In this document: positions 48,175 to 59,296 of the stretch, in pieces
Position numbering within the stretch: position 1 is the first letter of the stretch
How the letters are laid out: the number at the start of each line of letters is the position of its first letter
Assembly: GCA_003254925.1 (NCBI GenBank)
Contig: QANZ01017556.1
Span: 48,792 to 112,791, forward strand
Length of the DNA stretch: 64,000 nt
From: Chamaecrista fasciculata
Lineage: Eukaryota; Streptophyta; Magnoliopsida; Fabales; Fabaceae
Reading direction: 5' to 3'
Notes under the pieces: generated by a model
The model's database searches: none
What the model was told of the DNA's origin: nothing
Seen by the model: the letters and a program-made list of their open reading frames with translations, nothing else
Position numbers and translations under genes: made by a program

Positions 48175-49469
48175 GGCCAAAGTCTTATTTTGGTCCTCCA
48201 GTTATGCTCAGTGTTCCAAATTGGTCCCCCAGTTATTTTTTGTTCCATATTAGTCCCCCAGTTATGCAAAACTTGGCAAAGTTTGTCTCTCTAACAGTTT
48301 CCATCCATTTTTCTGTTAGAAAAAAGACAAAATTGATTTTTAACTCCTAAAAGTTTATATTTTTTTACATCAAGGACCTTTTTCTCTATAATAGAACCAA
48401 AATGTAAAAAATAAGAAATGACTAGGGGTTTTATTTTATTTCACCCAAAAAAAACCTCTCTCTCGGCTCTCTCTCCACACCGTCAAATATGTTTGCAACG
48501 GCCGATCGGAATCACGACGGCCCCGGCTCCGGCGACGATGAGCTTAACCTGAAAGATACAGAGCTCACACTCAGCCTTCCTGGTGCCAAAGCCGGCACAA
48601 AACGTGGCTTCTCGGAGACCGTCGATCTCAATCTTGGCGGAAAAATTCGAAACAAAGACGGCGCGTCATCGTCGACAATGGAAAAAATCTGAATCGATGC
48701 GAGGAAGAATGCGAGAAGGCGAAGAAGGCCGAAGAGCTCTAAGATAAATTGTTGGAAACGGTCAAAAATACCATTTTCTAGATTTCAAAGCTCAACCAAG
48801 CACAATAAGACCCATCATCAGAAATCTCACCGGAGGGTGTCTGTTTTGTTTCAAATTTTTGCCTCAACACCATCAGAAAACCTAAGGGTAATTTGTTTTT
48901 TTTTTCTCTACTTGTTCTGTATAAGACCTTTTTTTTCTAGTCACCCAAAACTCAGTTACTGGGTACTTTTTATGTTCATACCCAAGCAAAACCCTTCAAA
49001 ATCCCCAAAATTCAGCCGCTAAACAAGAAGCATAAGGTAGTAGCATTTCAGAGTTTCAGAGTTCAGACAAAAGTAAACGCATAACAATTCAGAAATCAGA
49101 ATCGTTACCTCTGTGTGTGTGTGTGAGCTTCAAATTTAGCTTCAATGAAACGAAATCCTGTGGTGAAAATGCCTCGCCGTCTCCTCGAGGTTTTTTTGGG
49201 TGAAATAAAATAAAACCCCTAGTCATTTCTTCTTTCTTACATTTTGGTTCTATTATAGAGAAAAAGGTCCTTGATGTAAAAAATTTAAACTTTTAGGAGT
49301 TAAAAATCAATTTTGTCTTTTTTTCTAACAGAAAAATGGATGGAAACTGTTAGAGGGACCAACTTTGTCAAGTTTTGCGTAACTGAGGGACTAATATGGA
49401 ACGAAAAATAACTGGGGGACCAATTTGGAACACTGAGCATAACTGGGGGACCAAAATAGGACTTTGGCC
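48175..49469. mobile_element. Pack-MULE carrying an Aux/IAA gene fragment
   Basis: The ends GGCCAAAGTCTTATTTTGG and CCAAAATAGGACTTTGGCC are inverted repeats, with arms of about 280 bp (48175-48458 and 49188-49469). A perfect 9-bp direct repeat 'tacttattt' flanks it at 48166-48174 and 49470-49478. The cargo between the arms has higher GC and includes the start of an Aux/IAA gene (48489-48692). A second segment (about 48830-49180) could contain another captured piece. No transposase is present, so it must move in trans. The same TIR family borders the element at 61584-62944. Confidence 0.93.
48489..48692 (+). pseudogene. Captured 5' end of an Aux/IAA auxin-response repressor gene
   Basis: The frame gives 67 aa. 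Residues about 22-55 contain DTELTLSLPG followed by KRGFSETVDLNLGG, which is Aux/IAA domain I: the LxLxL EAR repression motif and its downstream conserved KRxFSExVDL block. The frame then diverges and stops, and domains II (degron), III and IV are absent. If translated, the peptide would keep only the motif that recruits TOPLESS-type corepressors. It sits entirely between the inverted arms of a transposon, so I treat it as a captured fragment rather than a gene. Confidence 0.88.
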
Positions 49470-49478
49470 TACTTATTT

Positions 49479-51523
49479 TAAATTTGAATTTTGAATTAGA
49501 AGCATATCAAATATTTGATAACAAAGATATCTCTTTAGAGATTTTCCTCTATTTGTTAAAACCTTATTTATATAAGGGTTTTTCTCGGCTAAACATGATA
49601 ACCCTAAAGTGCGTAACCCTATGGGATCATATAGGTTGAAGCTTCTCTTTCCCAAGTTTGGCGATAATTTATTTATTGCTCCCAATTTTTTAAGAATTCG
49701 TTATTTATATAATTTGTTTAATCCCTAACTTTCTTTGATTTAATTTATAATTAAAATAAATATTTTTTTCTCTAAACCAACAACACCCTTATTATTATGA
49801 CATATCTAAAAAATAAATTGTTTATAGATAACAACAAAAATTAGACTGAATTACATATTATATTCAAATAGAACGAACAAAAAAAATGAAGGACCAAAAT
49901 AAAATCTGGCGTATAGTTCAAAAACCAAAATGAGATTTTGACGGTTAATTATTTTGACAGCGGTCGGTCTATATATTATATTTTATATTTTGTTTAAAGG
50001 AGATAATACGAAATTACAGCCGCACATCTTAGAATACCATGCGATTGAGGCCTAAGGGTTAGCGTGTTATTCTGAAATATTTAACACATACATACATTGA
50101 TTCATACTCACACATACATTCATGAAAATCATTATCTAGGCTTTCTCTGTTTGTTAGCAAAGACGACGCTTCTCTATTCTATGGAACACCTCTCTCTATT
50201 GAAATCTGGCTTCGCATAGGTTAGATCTCTCTCTCTCTTCCTTCTTTTTTCCCGTTTCTGTAAACAAAATAAAGTTTATATTTTTATCCATGGATCCTTT
50301 GTCTTCTATTTAACTTTGTGATTGCTAGCTGTCGAAGTTAATGTTTTTCTCGTTGTTTTGGCTTTTGACAATCCCTTGTTTCTGCGTGCTGATGATGAAA
50401 AGTTTGTTTTCAAATTGAGCCGCATCCGGAGATGTGGGCGGCTGTTTGCATTAAAATCATCTGTTTTGGCTTCTTATCTTCTTATCAGAAAATGAGTTTA
50501 CAGCTGGATTCGTTTGAATGCAATAGTATCAGCCTCATGTTGGTTTGGAAGGTTTATATCTATTGAACCTTTCTAGATTACTCTTCTTGTTATTATACTT
50601 CGGGTATTTTAAAATTGTTAGTTAAATGAATAGACAGACACCCATGAGGTTCTTCTTTCACGTTTCCATGGTTTCTGAGATTGATTTGGTTCAGTTTCTT
50701 TTAGAATTCTAGACTCGAGGACCTTTTTTGTCCTGTTCTCTGCATTTCTTTTGATTGTTTATAAGTATTTTTAAAGAACTATCCAAGTTGAAAAAGAAAA
50801 AAACGGGTTTAGACTTCATTTTTTGGCCTCAATTTGGAATCAAAATTATCCATTGTTATATTTGTTGATGTCGTTTTTGTGATTGTTGTTGGTAAATGGA
50901 ACTCTGGATGCATACCAAATAATCTCACCCTTGATCTTCATTTTTAAATTTACCAGGCATACATCTCTTATGTACAATTTTGTCTGTGTTCTACTAGTTG
51001 AAAAGGAATTTCTTTCACTCTGGCCGCTTCAAAACAGTCAAACTATTCTCGCACCTCTAGGAGGGTGTGGGGTGATGATGAGCGAGTGATTTTGCTTTGT
51101 GTTTTACGGAGGTCAAGATCATCTGACATATGGAGATTGTGCCGTGTCTCGGTGGGCTTGACGCTTGATTATGGCTAAGGTTATCTGTTCTTGTGTCTCC
51201 ATAAGCTCTTCAATAGTCTTCCACTGAGTATACAAGTTAAGGATCTTGGATTCAGCTTCTGGAACGTTGATGAGCAGCATAGATTGTCATTGAAATTGTA
51301 TTTCTGCGTGGAAGAAAGTTAGGCGTTTAGATGTAATTCTCAACTCCTTTGCCGTGATGTTTAGGTTTTCTTGTTTTTCAACCGATCTTCATAAGCAGCC
51401 AAAGGTAAGTCGAATATGCAATGCCCTATAAGCAGGAAGTTACACAACTTATGTCATATGGCTATTTTCTGACTTATGCTTCCGTTTTTCAATCAGAGAA
51501 TAGTTCAACCTTCTATTGAAGCA
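49479..51523. promoter_or_regulatory. Promoter, 5' leader and leader intron(s) of the LRR gene
   Basis: A TATA-like run lies near 49970-49990. A plausible first leader exon ends around 50219 (cttcgcatag before gttagatctc), and an acceptor 'tttttcaatcag' ends at 51495, 28 bp before the chosen start codon. No protein is encoded here. The exact transcription start is inferred. Confidence 0.5.
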
Positions 51524-53858
51524 ATGGCAAAGACTCTACAAGATGGTTCCAAAAGTCAAGCCTCTAAAGACAATGGTATGCTTGCAGGCTCAACCCCCTT
51601 AATGTCAAGTACACAAGAAGGTAAGCAATTGAGTATCATTAATAATGATGGGAGCAGTTTGACTTCTTGGAGGTCAGAGGATCTTAAAATCAAGTCAGAG
51701 AATGAATTTGACAATGAAGTTCACCATACTGGGCGTCTCAGGAAATGTCATTCGGTGGAAAACGGATTTTACCAAGAGGGGAACCTTTATGCTGATAACT
51801 TGACTGAGGATTATACAGATCCTGTATCAATTTTCGATTGTAGAATGGATAAAGATGCAAATCCAGCTGATAAGGGCACAAAAAATTACTCAGAGATTTA
51901 TGTCCGTTCGGATCTTGGAAATAATGGTCCACTTTTTACAATAGGAGATCCTACACCTTTAGATAAAGATGCCCTAGAAAATTCTGATTCTCCATTGATC
52001 AGTGTATGTGCTTGTGAGGACCATACTTCTGGGCCAAGTACCCCAAGGATGCAAAAGTCACGTTCTTTTCCAAATTTTATGGCTTCAACACTTTCTTCAG
52101 GAATAGATTCTTTTGAACGTGCAGCTCCATTGTCCAGATCTTCTGATGATCTTCAGGTTTTAAGCATGAAATTGAAAGGTAAAGGCATTGATGAGTCTGA
52201 TGATCAAGTTTCAAGAGATAACATGAGAAAAACTGAAGAAAATCATATGGATGGTTCCTTTGAAGATGGTTATGATGGTCATCCTCTTTCTGGTTTAGCA
52301 AGAGACTGGGTAATGCCAGCTACAAATGACATAAGTGCTACTATAACCCTTGAAGGAGAGTCCTCCACTCAACACTTGGATGATTTGCCTAACAAGGATT
52401 TTAGGATAAAGCGTATCAATGATTGGGTCACAGGATTGGAACATTGTGGACCTTTGGAGGAGACAAATGAATCATCCGATTTTGTTGATCCCTCAAATGG
52501 AGATTTTATTAGCACCCCAGATGGTGTGTCTGCTGCCCGTGTGGATGGTAATGTCACACCTGGCATGGAAGCTGCTAAAAGATATATATCTTCTCTCAGT
52601 CCTAATGCCACTGCTGCACATCTAGCTAATTACGGGTTGGTTGTGATCCCACTTCTTAGTGTGTTTACATCTCTGAAGGTGCTCAACATGTCTGGAAATG
52701 CCATCGGTAAATGACGTTTTTTCCTCACTTTTGATTCTTAAACTCATTACCATTGTCATGACAGTTCGGATCTTTTGAATTTGACTCCTCTAAATCTCTC
52801 AGTAATGATTGGTTTCTTGTATAGGAAGGCAATAAAACAACTAATTATAGAAAAATTCAGAAGAATTAATTACAAAGAATCCGAATTTTTGTCTTGAAGT
52901 TCAACATAGCTGTATTGCCTTTTCCTCGGTAGTGATCTATTTTAATAATCTTTCAGTGAGGATAACTGCGGGTGCTCTTCCTCGAGGACTTCATGTTTTG
53001 AATTTGTCAAAGAACAATATATCGACCATCGAGGGACTTCGTGAACTCACGCGACTCCGTGTTTTAGACCTGAGCTACAATCGTATATTGAGAATTGGAC
53101 ATGGTAAGACGAATTCTGGATATAGTGTTTATAAATATTTCTAATGCTAGTTACTCTGACATTCAGATTTTGATTTTTGATGTCTCCATTTTTTCTGTAT
53201 TTTGTGTTTCTTTCTTTTCCCCCACAATTTCAAAGGCCTAGCCTCTTGTTCATCTCTAAAGGAGCTGTACCTGGCCGGAAACAAGATCAGTGAAGTAGAG
53301 GGTCTGCACCGTCTATTGAAGCTCAGTGTCTTGGATCTCCGATTCAACAAAATATCAACAGCCAAATGTCTTGGTCAGCTTGCAGCTAACTATAACTCCT
53401 TGCAAGCTATCAGCTTGGAAGGAAACCCAGCTCAGAAAAACGTTGGAAATGAACAACTGAAGAAGTATCTGCAAGGCCTTCTTCCCAATCTCGCTTACTA
53501 TAACCGGCAGCCTATGAAAGCCAGCGGCTTGAAGGATGGTGCAGATCGTTCAGTCCGTTTAGGCATCAATTCCCATCAGTTTGATCGAAGTCGATCAGAT
53601 CACAAGAGCAAAAGGAAGGGAAGCCATGGAGTATCGGCTCGGAGGCCATCAACCTCATTCACTCTTGCTCGCAACATTCAAACTGTGGAAGCACCAAAGC
53701 AGTCCAAGGGAAGGCAGGGTCAGCTGCCACCAGCTGGAGGAGCTAAGGTCTCAACTCAAAGCCGCCATCAGTTTGATGTCGTCGGCAAATTGTTGAACCT
53801 AAAACAAGGTCTCTCAATTCGCAAGAGTCGCAGTGAGGGAAATATGGGACCTTTATGA
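51524..53858 (+). CDS. SDS22-type leucine-rich-repeat protein (outer arm dynein light chain 1-like)
   Basis: Coding exons are 51524-52706, 52957-53103 and 53236-53858 (GT-AG, phases agree), giving 650 aa. The N-terminal 380 residues are hydrophilic, Ser/Asp/Glu-rich and probably disordered; they include RMQKSRSFPNFM and DWVTGLEH blocks. Then come about five short LRRs of the SDS22 kind: LKVLNMSGNAIG, LHVLNLSKNNIS, LRVLDLSYNRIL, LKELYLAGNKIS and LSVLDLRFNKIS, closed by an LRR cap (SLQAISLEGNPAQ). The C-terminal 130 residues are basic and Ser/Arg-rich. Plants have no motile cilia in this lineage, so the dynein name reflects LRR similarity only. From memory, an Arabidopsis member (At4g03260) was described as a microtubule-associated stress protein. 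The start at 51524 lies just after a splice acceptor; an upstream Met at 51476 would be intronic. Confidence 0.9.
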
Positions 53859-55058
53859 GATGATTCTCAACTGTAGTGTTGCTTTGTTCTTGCCTAGCTT
53901 GAAGTATCCTTCTGATTACGTTTGAAGTTGAACTATTGTTTGCTGTGGTAGCTTTGTTGAACATCTTTGTTATAACGTCTTCTCCAGTCCTCCTTTCAAA
54001 ACATCACGACAATTTGGTCTTTCGAAAAGTTTATGATGCAACCTTAGAAAATAATCACGATGTTTGTATAATGTAGATCAGGTTAATAAAATGTTTAATA
54101 TTTTCCATTTATCAGGTTCGTCATACTACAATGGAGGGATGAGATTTTTCTTTCTCTAATAATTGGTGAACCGAAAGAATAAAACAAGGTATCCAAGCTC
54201 ACTGGCTCAGCTTACCTTTTCCTTTCTTACAAAATCTTAGGAGTTATAATCCAACTTCAGAATATACTAGCAATTAGAAATTATTTACTCACAAGTCACA
54301 AAGAACCACCAGCGAAAACCTAACCCGAAATCCCTATTGCGAAATTCAGAAGCAAATACATTCCTATGCTACAGAGCACCATTAAAAAAAATCAGAAAGT
54401 ATTTCACTTTTTCTTTTATAATGGCCAAGCCCGCTTGAAAGGAGGGTTAAAATTAAAGGGGGCAAAATACTAGGTGAACCACTTCTAATAATGAAATTAA
54501 GTGAATTTGTGAAATCGCGTTGATTTTCCTTTTATCACTCATCCAAGTCCACTTCATTTATGAGTCAAATAGATACAATGACCCTGCTGTACTGAGACCG
54601 TAAAATGAAAATTGATATTTACATCACAGAGCTTCAACTCACATATAAGAGTTTAAATGATAACAAACTATAATAAGCCAAAGTACATATTGCCAAAATC
54701 TAACTAGCGTCACTGAAGTGCATCAAGTCTACATCCTAAGGAAATCTACAACCTTATGCTTGAGGTTTTTGATATTTCAACCAAAAGTATGAAATTTTAC
54801 AATTGTGTAGCTTAAATACACTTAGGCCTTAGCATTTAAAGAGGAAACATGGAATACCACTCCCCCAAACCCTCAATTCTCCCGCAGCAGGGGAAAAGAG
54901 CAGTAAAGTCTGTACCCGTTACCTATTTTGCTACATATGACGACAGAAAGGTCAAGGGGAGTCAATAACAGCCAAACAAATAGCATCTGTTATTTATGCA
55001 GGAGTTATTTATGCATTCCCAGAGTCAAGCATAATATTGACGTAACTCTGTTCCATCA
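53859..55058. other. Convergent 3' flanks of the LRR and USP genes
   Basis: The LRR gene's 3' untranslated region runs rightwards, with a possible poly-A signal 'aataaaatg' near 54085. The USP gene's runs leftwards from 55058. No other gene is seen. Confidence 0.5.
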
Positions 55059-56965
55059 TTAAGCATCTGTTAACATATGAAAAGATAATTAGGTTCAGCA
55101 AGAATACTCAAACTTTAATAGTATACATGCTCATAAGTAACAGATATAGTCAAACGATGTTGTGACAGAATTTCATGAGTGCTTTGGTGAGATAGCAATA
55201 AAATGAATTATTTCTGGTAGCAATGTATGAATTATAGTTGTACAGGTGTACGAGTAATACGAAGACATCCTCACAATTCCACCATCAAAATCGAGAAGAT
55301 TCCATGCAAAATGTTACTCCAAAAACCCAAAGGAACATTATTAAGCATGTATATAAACATGTAAAAAGCAGTATACATTTATGAGTTTGCATACAAAATG
55401 AGAAAGAGGAAGAGACAACATATATCTTACCTCAAAATTCTTGCAACCACCAAAAACTCAAGCAGGTTATTGTTTGAGAGATAAGTATGAAATGGTAAGT
55501 TAATAAACAAGCCAACAAGTTATGCAAAAAGTGAATAAGACTATGACAGCACTTTGCTATATTATTCATCCATAAAACATTTTAGTATTATAGCATACGC
55601 AAAACCAATGCTATGCTGAAGATAAAATATATTAGTAAATACACACCAAGAAGACCAACAAAATATCTTATTTATTTGTGTTTTTTTCCTAGCAGCGAAT
55701 AAATACAATAAATTCTAAAGGCCAGATCACGTCCTGAAAATTCGCACTAATTATAAAAAAATCGACTCGGTAATTTATGTGTTTGTCCTCGGCTCGTTAA
55801 TAAAAGATATGATAGAAGATTTTTTGAAAAGCCAATAACAACATAGTGTTGTAAAATACATACTACAATTTTTTTTTTCCCGGAAATCTTGATGGCAAAG
55901 ATAACTCTGCCTGTGCTAGGCAGTCGAGAGTTGGTAAAACTTTGTCTAATCTTTATGAATATGAATCTTGATGGCGAAGATATAAAAATTGTGCCTAATT
56001 TTTCTCTTTCAATTATATTGCACTCATCCTTCATCCTCCTACTTTAGAGAGCCAAATACAGAAATTCAAATCCTCATAACATAAGAACAACATTTCTACT
56101 CGAGTTCCTGAATCCTCAATACCAAATGGTAGTGAAAGACTCAGAGTCATATGGAACAATGATGATAAGTTACTCAGAATTTTTTTCTTGAAAGAAAAAT
56201 ATTAGGAAAGTTAAAGGCCAAACCTCTGTGCTCATCTGATCCATCATGGTACTCATGCTCCTCCTCAGGCACTGGGTAAAGCTGAACCTCTTCCCCAACG
56301 ATTCCTTTGTCGCCGGCCTTACCGCCGTCTCCGGCGCCGGCGCCATCCTTGTCGTCTGGGTACCTCACAACCACAACAGGACAAACACAATGGTGAACAC
56401 AATAGTCACTAACACTGCCAAGCCTACCCTTGGTGGTCCTCTTGGTGGCTCCAAACCCTCGGCTTCCCATAATGACGGCGCTAAGTCCCAATCTCTCAAC
56501 CTCCAAGCATAGCCGTTCCTTCATGTCATGGTCTTTAACAATGTGAATCTTGAAGGGGATTTGAGCATCAAGGAGTGGCTGAGCCAAGTCGCTGGCCTTG
56601 GCAGTCGTGAAATTATCGAAATCCTCTTCCAATTTCTGCTGCGACTCCTCGGAGGCGGTGCCGTTTAGGTTAATATCGCCGGAACCCCAATCGGCGCCGT
56701 AGAGAGCGCTCATCGGACGGACGTGAAGGAGGATGACGGCGTCGCCGGGGCGGAGATAGTTCTGAGAAGCCCATCGGACGGCGTAAGCACTCTCGTCGCT
56801 GAGATCAACGGCGATCGCGATCTTGCGAGGCGAGCCAGAAGTGGATGGAGACGTGAGGAGAAAGGAAGGAGACGAGGGTTGCATGTGTGGGGAAGAAGAA
56901 GAAGAAGAAAGCGTCGTCGGAACCGGACGATCCGGTTCAGAGTGAGCCGATGATTGCGGGTTCAT
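55059..56965 (-). CDS. Universal stress protein, PHOS32/PHOS34 type
   Basis: Coding exons on the minus strand are 56965-56224 and 55066-55059 (GT-AG, phase 1), giving 249 aa. The second coding exon holds only 8 bases: it completes Asp, adds Ala and stops, so the tail reads SDEHRDA. The N-terminus (1-46) is Ser/Pro-rich with several Ser-Pro sites, as in the phosphoproteins PHOS32/34. The UspA fold follows (KIAIAVDLSDESAYAVRWA at about 48-66). The ATP-binding motif is GSRGFG (167-172), then nine residues, then GS (183-184), which is the ATP-binding USP signature G-2x-G-9x-G(S/T). It should be a cytosolic stress-linked phosphoprotein. The start at 56965 is the family MNP start. The frame stays open upstream to 57166, but that runs into a MITE. 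Without splicing, the frame would add GLAFNFPNIFLSRKKF from the intron. Confidence 0.92.
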
Positions 56966-57120
56966 GCCGGCCGGCGAAGGCGTAATCACCGGAAAGAGAA
57001 GAATTGGGGAGTCAATGCAACAAGATTTCAGAAGTTGCTTGGAGAAATCGAAACGAGAATCAAGTCGCTCACAGCTTTCTTTCTTTCTTACTTCATTCGG
57101 ATTTAGCTTTATTATTTTAT

Positions 57121-57470
57121 GGCCAAAATGCTCTTTTGGTCCCATAACTTTGGAAAAAGATCTCAATTTGTTCCCATAATTTTTTTTTGTTGCAATTTTA
57201 GTCCTATGACTTCTGAAAACATCTCACCATTGGTCCCAAACTGATTTCAATTCATTTTCTACCATTAGAGATGATCTGACATACTGAGTTGAATGATGAC
57301 GTGACAAATATGAGTGAAGTGGATTTAACGGCAGATAATGGATGGAAATCAGCTTGAGACCAACGGTGAGACGTTTTCAAAATTTATGGGACTAAAATTG
57401 CAACAAAAAAAATTATGGGACCAAATTGAGACCTTCGCTAAAGTTATAGGACCAAAAGTTCACTTTAGCC
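57121..57470. mobile_element. MITE, family A, in the USP promoter
   Basis: It begins GGCCAAAATGCTCTTTTGG and ends with the inverted 'accaaaagttcactttagcc'. The interior matches the element at 1-310. The flanking 10-mers 'attattttat' and 'ttttttttat' agree at 8 of 10. It sits only 155 bp upstream of the USP start codon, so it is probably within the promoter or leader. Confidence 0.85.
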
Positions 57471-59000
57471 TTTTTTTTATTTAGCTTTATTAATTATTCT
57501 TATTATAATACTCTATTTCTCAGGTTCACACTAGTACACTACCCTCCTCCTAATTCATTAACTGGTTGGAACTTGGAACTTATCCATTAATTAAAAATCG
57601 TAGACTCAATTTCTGATTTTAGGAAAACAATAATTTCAAATCTTTAAATCAGTCGCTTCATTCCTTAAGTGCTCTTTGCAATTTCCATCAAATATTTTAT
57701 CCATTAAAGTAATTATAAATCAACCATCTTTGATATCATTTAAATAAAATTTTAATTTAAGATCTTATAAGAAGAGACTCTCTTAATATAACAAAGTGTA
57801 ATGCAAATTAAATTCAGATTAATCAAAACAAAATTCTGAATCCCAAATGAACAACAAAAAAATTCAACGGTTTTTTTCACGGAAAAAAAAAGATACTTTT
57901 TTTTCCGAAAAAAAGAAATACTTTAATACTCTAATTATTTGGGAAAGAAAAAAAAAGCAACTTTATTCTTAGAGGGGTGGTCTTTTAATGTCTACAGAAG
58001 GGGTAAATCAGTCATTTGACGTGTATAGATTGCTGTGTTTGGATTAGTCTTGTTTGTTGTCAGAAACGCCAACTCATTGGCAATTAGATTCTTAATAACC
58101 CATTCTTATCCTTAATCTTATTATTTCATGCTTAACCTCTATGTCTTTACATGCATAACCCCTTGGCTCTCGTTGATTGAAGGAATAATGTTTACATGAA
58201 AACAAAATAAAGATTAAAGAATAGCAAGAAACAAAACATAAGTTTGATTCAGTAGTTCTCTAATCATGGGTGGGTGGTCTCCATACAAAGAGGTTTTAAT
58301 TTCTGATATGTATGTTAAAGACGACAAGTGTTGTTGTGGACAAAGGAAATAATCCCTCAAAAAGTAAACGTTGGAATAATCAAATTAAAGAGATGGTGAG
58401 AAAATCAAAGAAGTGGGGCTTAGAGAGTTGGGTTGGGTCAATTCATGGACATCAATTCAATATTTCAATTACAATATTACATGGAGATGAGTCACAGATT
58501 CAGGGGATTTTCTTCTTCTGATGATATTACTGTCAAAGTTACAATCAGAGAGCTGTATTCAGCTCATCTGTGTTGTTTTTTGTATTTACTGAAACATCAA
58601 TTAAATGATGATGGAGATTGGAGAGTGGAGACGAGTGTTGAACTATAATTCTTAATTTGGATTATACGAGAGAGGAGTCATATATAGAGATAGAGCCATG
58701 TAGCCTAATCAATGTAAGAAAATAACGCTATATATAGTGATGTAACTTGAAGGCGTAAGCTGGATAGTGATTACACAATTCGCCATTATATTTTCTTTAC
58801 GTGTTCGATTGTTTTGATGTTCTTATGTTTTAACTTACATGGACGGTGGACATTATTCCCAAACCAAAAACTTGGACCGGAATTTGTATATATCATCAAT
58901 ATGAAATATTGAAATCTATTTAATATTCACTGTGTCTTACATATATATACGCGGTTGGTTTTTTAATCACTACTTTACAACTAATTAGTAAAAGCATTCA
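57471..59000. other. Intergenic, nothing recognisable
   Basis: AT-rich. Two short plus-strand frames (58312-58521, 58433-58648) have no family resemblance. Confidence 0.4.
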
Positions 59001-59285
59001 CTGAAAATTTATTTTTTAGTTTCTAAATTTATATTAAGTCAATGAATTAGTTCTTAAATAATCAAAATATATAATTTGATTTCAAAAGTATCACAGTCAT
59101 CAATAATTTAGTTTTTGGATCAAATATAGAAACAAAAAAAATACAAATTTAGTGATAAAAAAATATAAATTTAATATAAATTCAGAGACAAAAAAAAGTA
59201 CAAAATCAATTTAAATTTACAGATCAAATCGTTGATAATTGAAATATTTCAAATATCAAATTATATATTTTAATTATTCAAAGGA
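59001..59285. mobile_element. AT-rich inverted-repeat MITE
   Basis: The left words 'aataatcaaaatatataat' and 'tcatcaataatttag' face 'attatatattttaattattc' and 'aaatcgttgataattgaa' on the right. One-sided fragments occur at 38210-38340 and 45345-45415. Confidence 0.55.
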
Positions 59286-59296
59286 TAATTTGTTAA

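Noticed and set aside
51476..51523. Upstream start for the LRR protein
   Set aside because: The extra codons cross a clear splice acceptor (tttttcaatcag), so the Met at 51476 would be in the leader intron.
56966..57166. N-terminal extension of the USP by 67 residues
   Set aside because: Its first codons lie inside the MITE at 57121-57470 and the family start MNP is at 56965.
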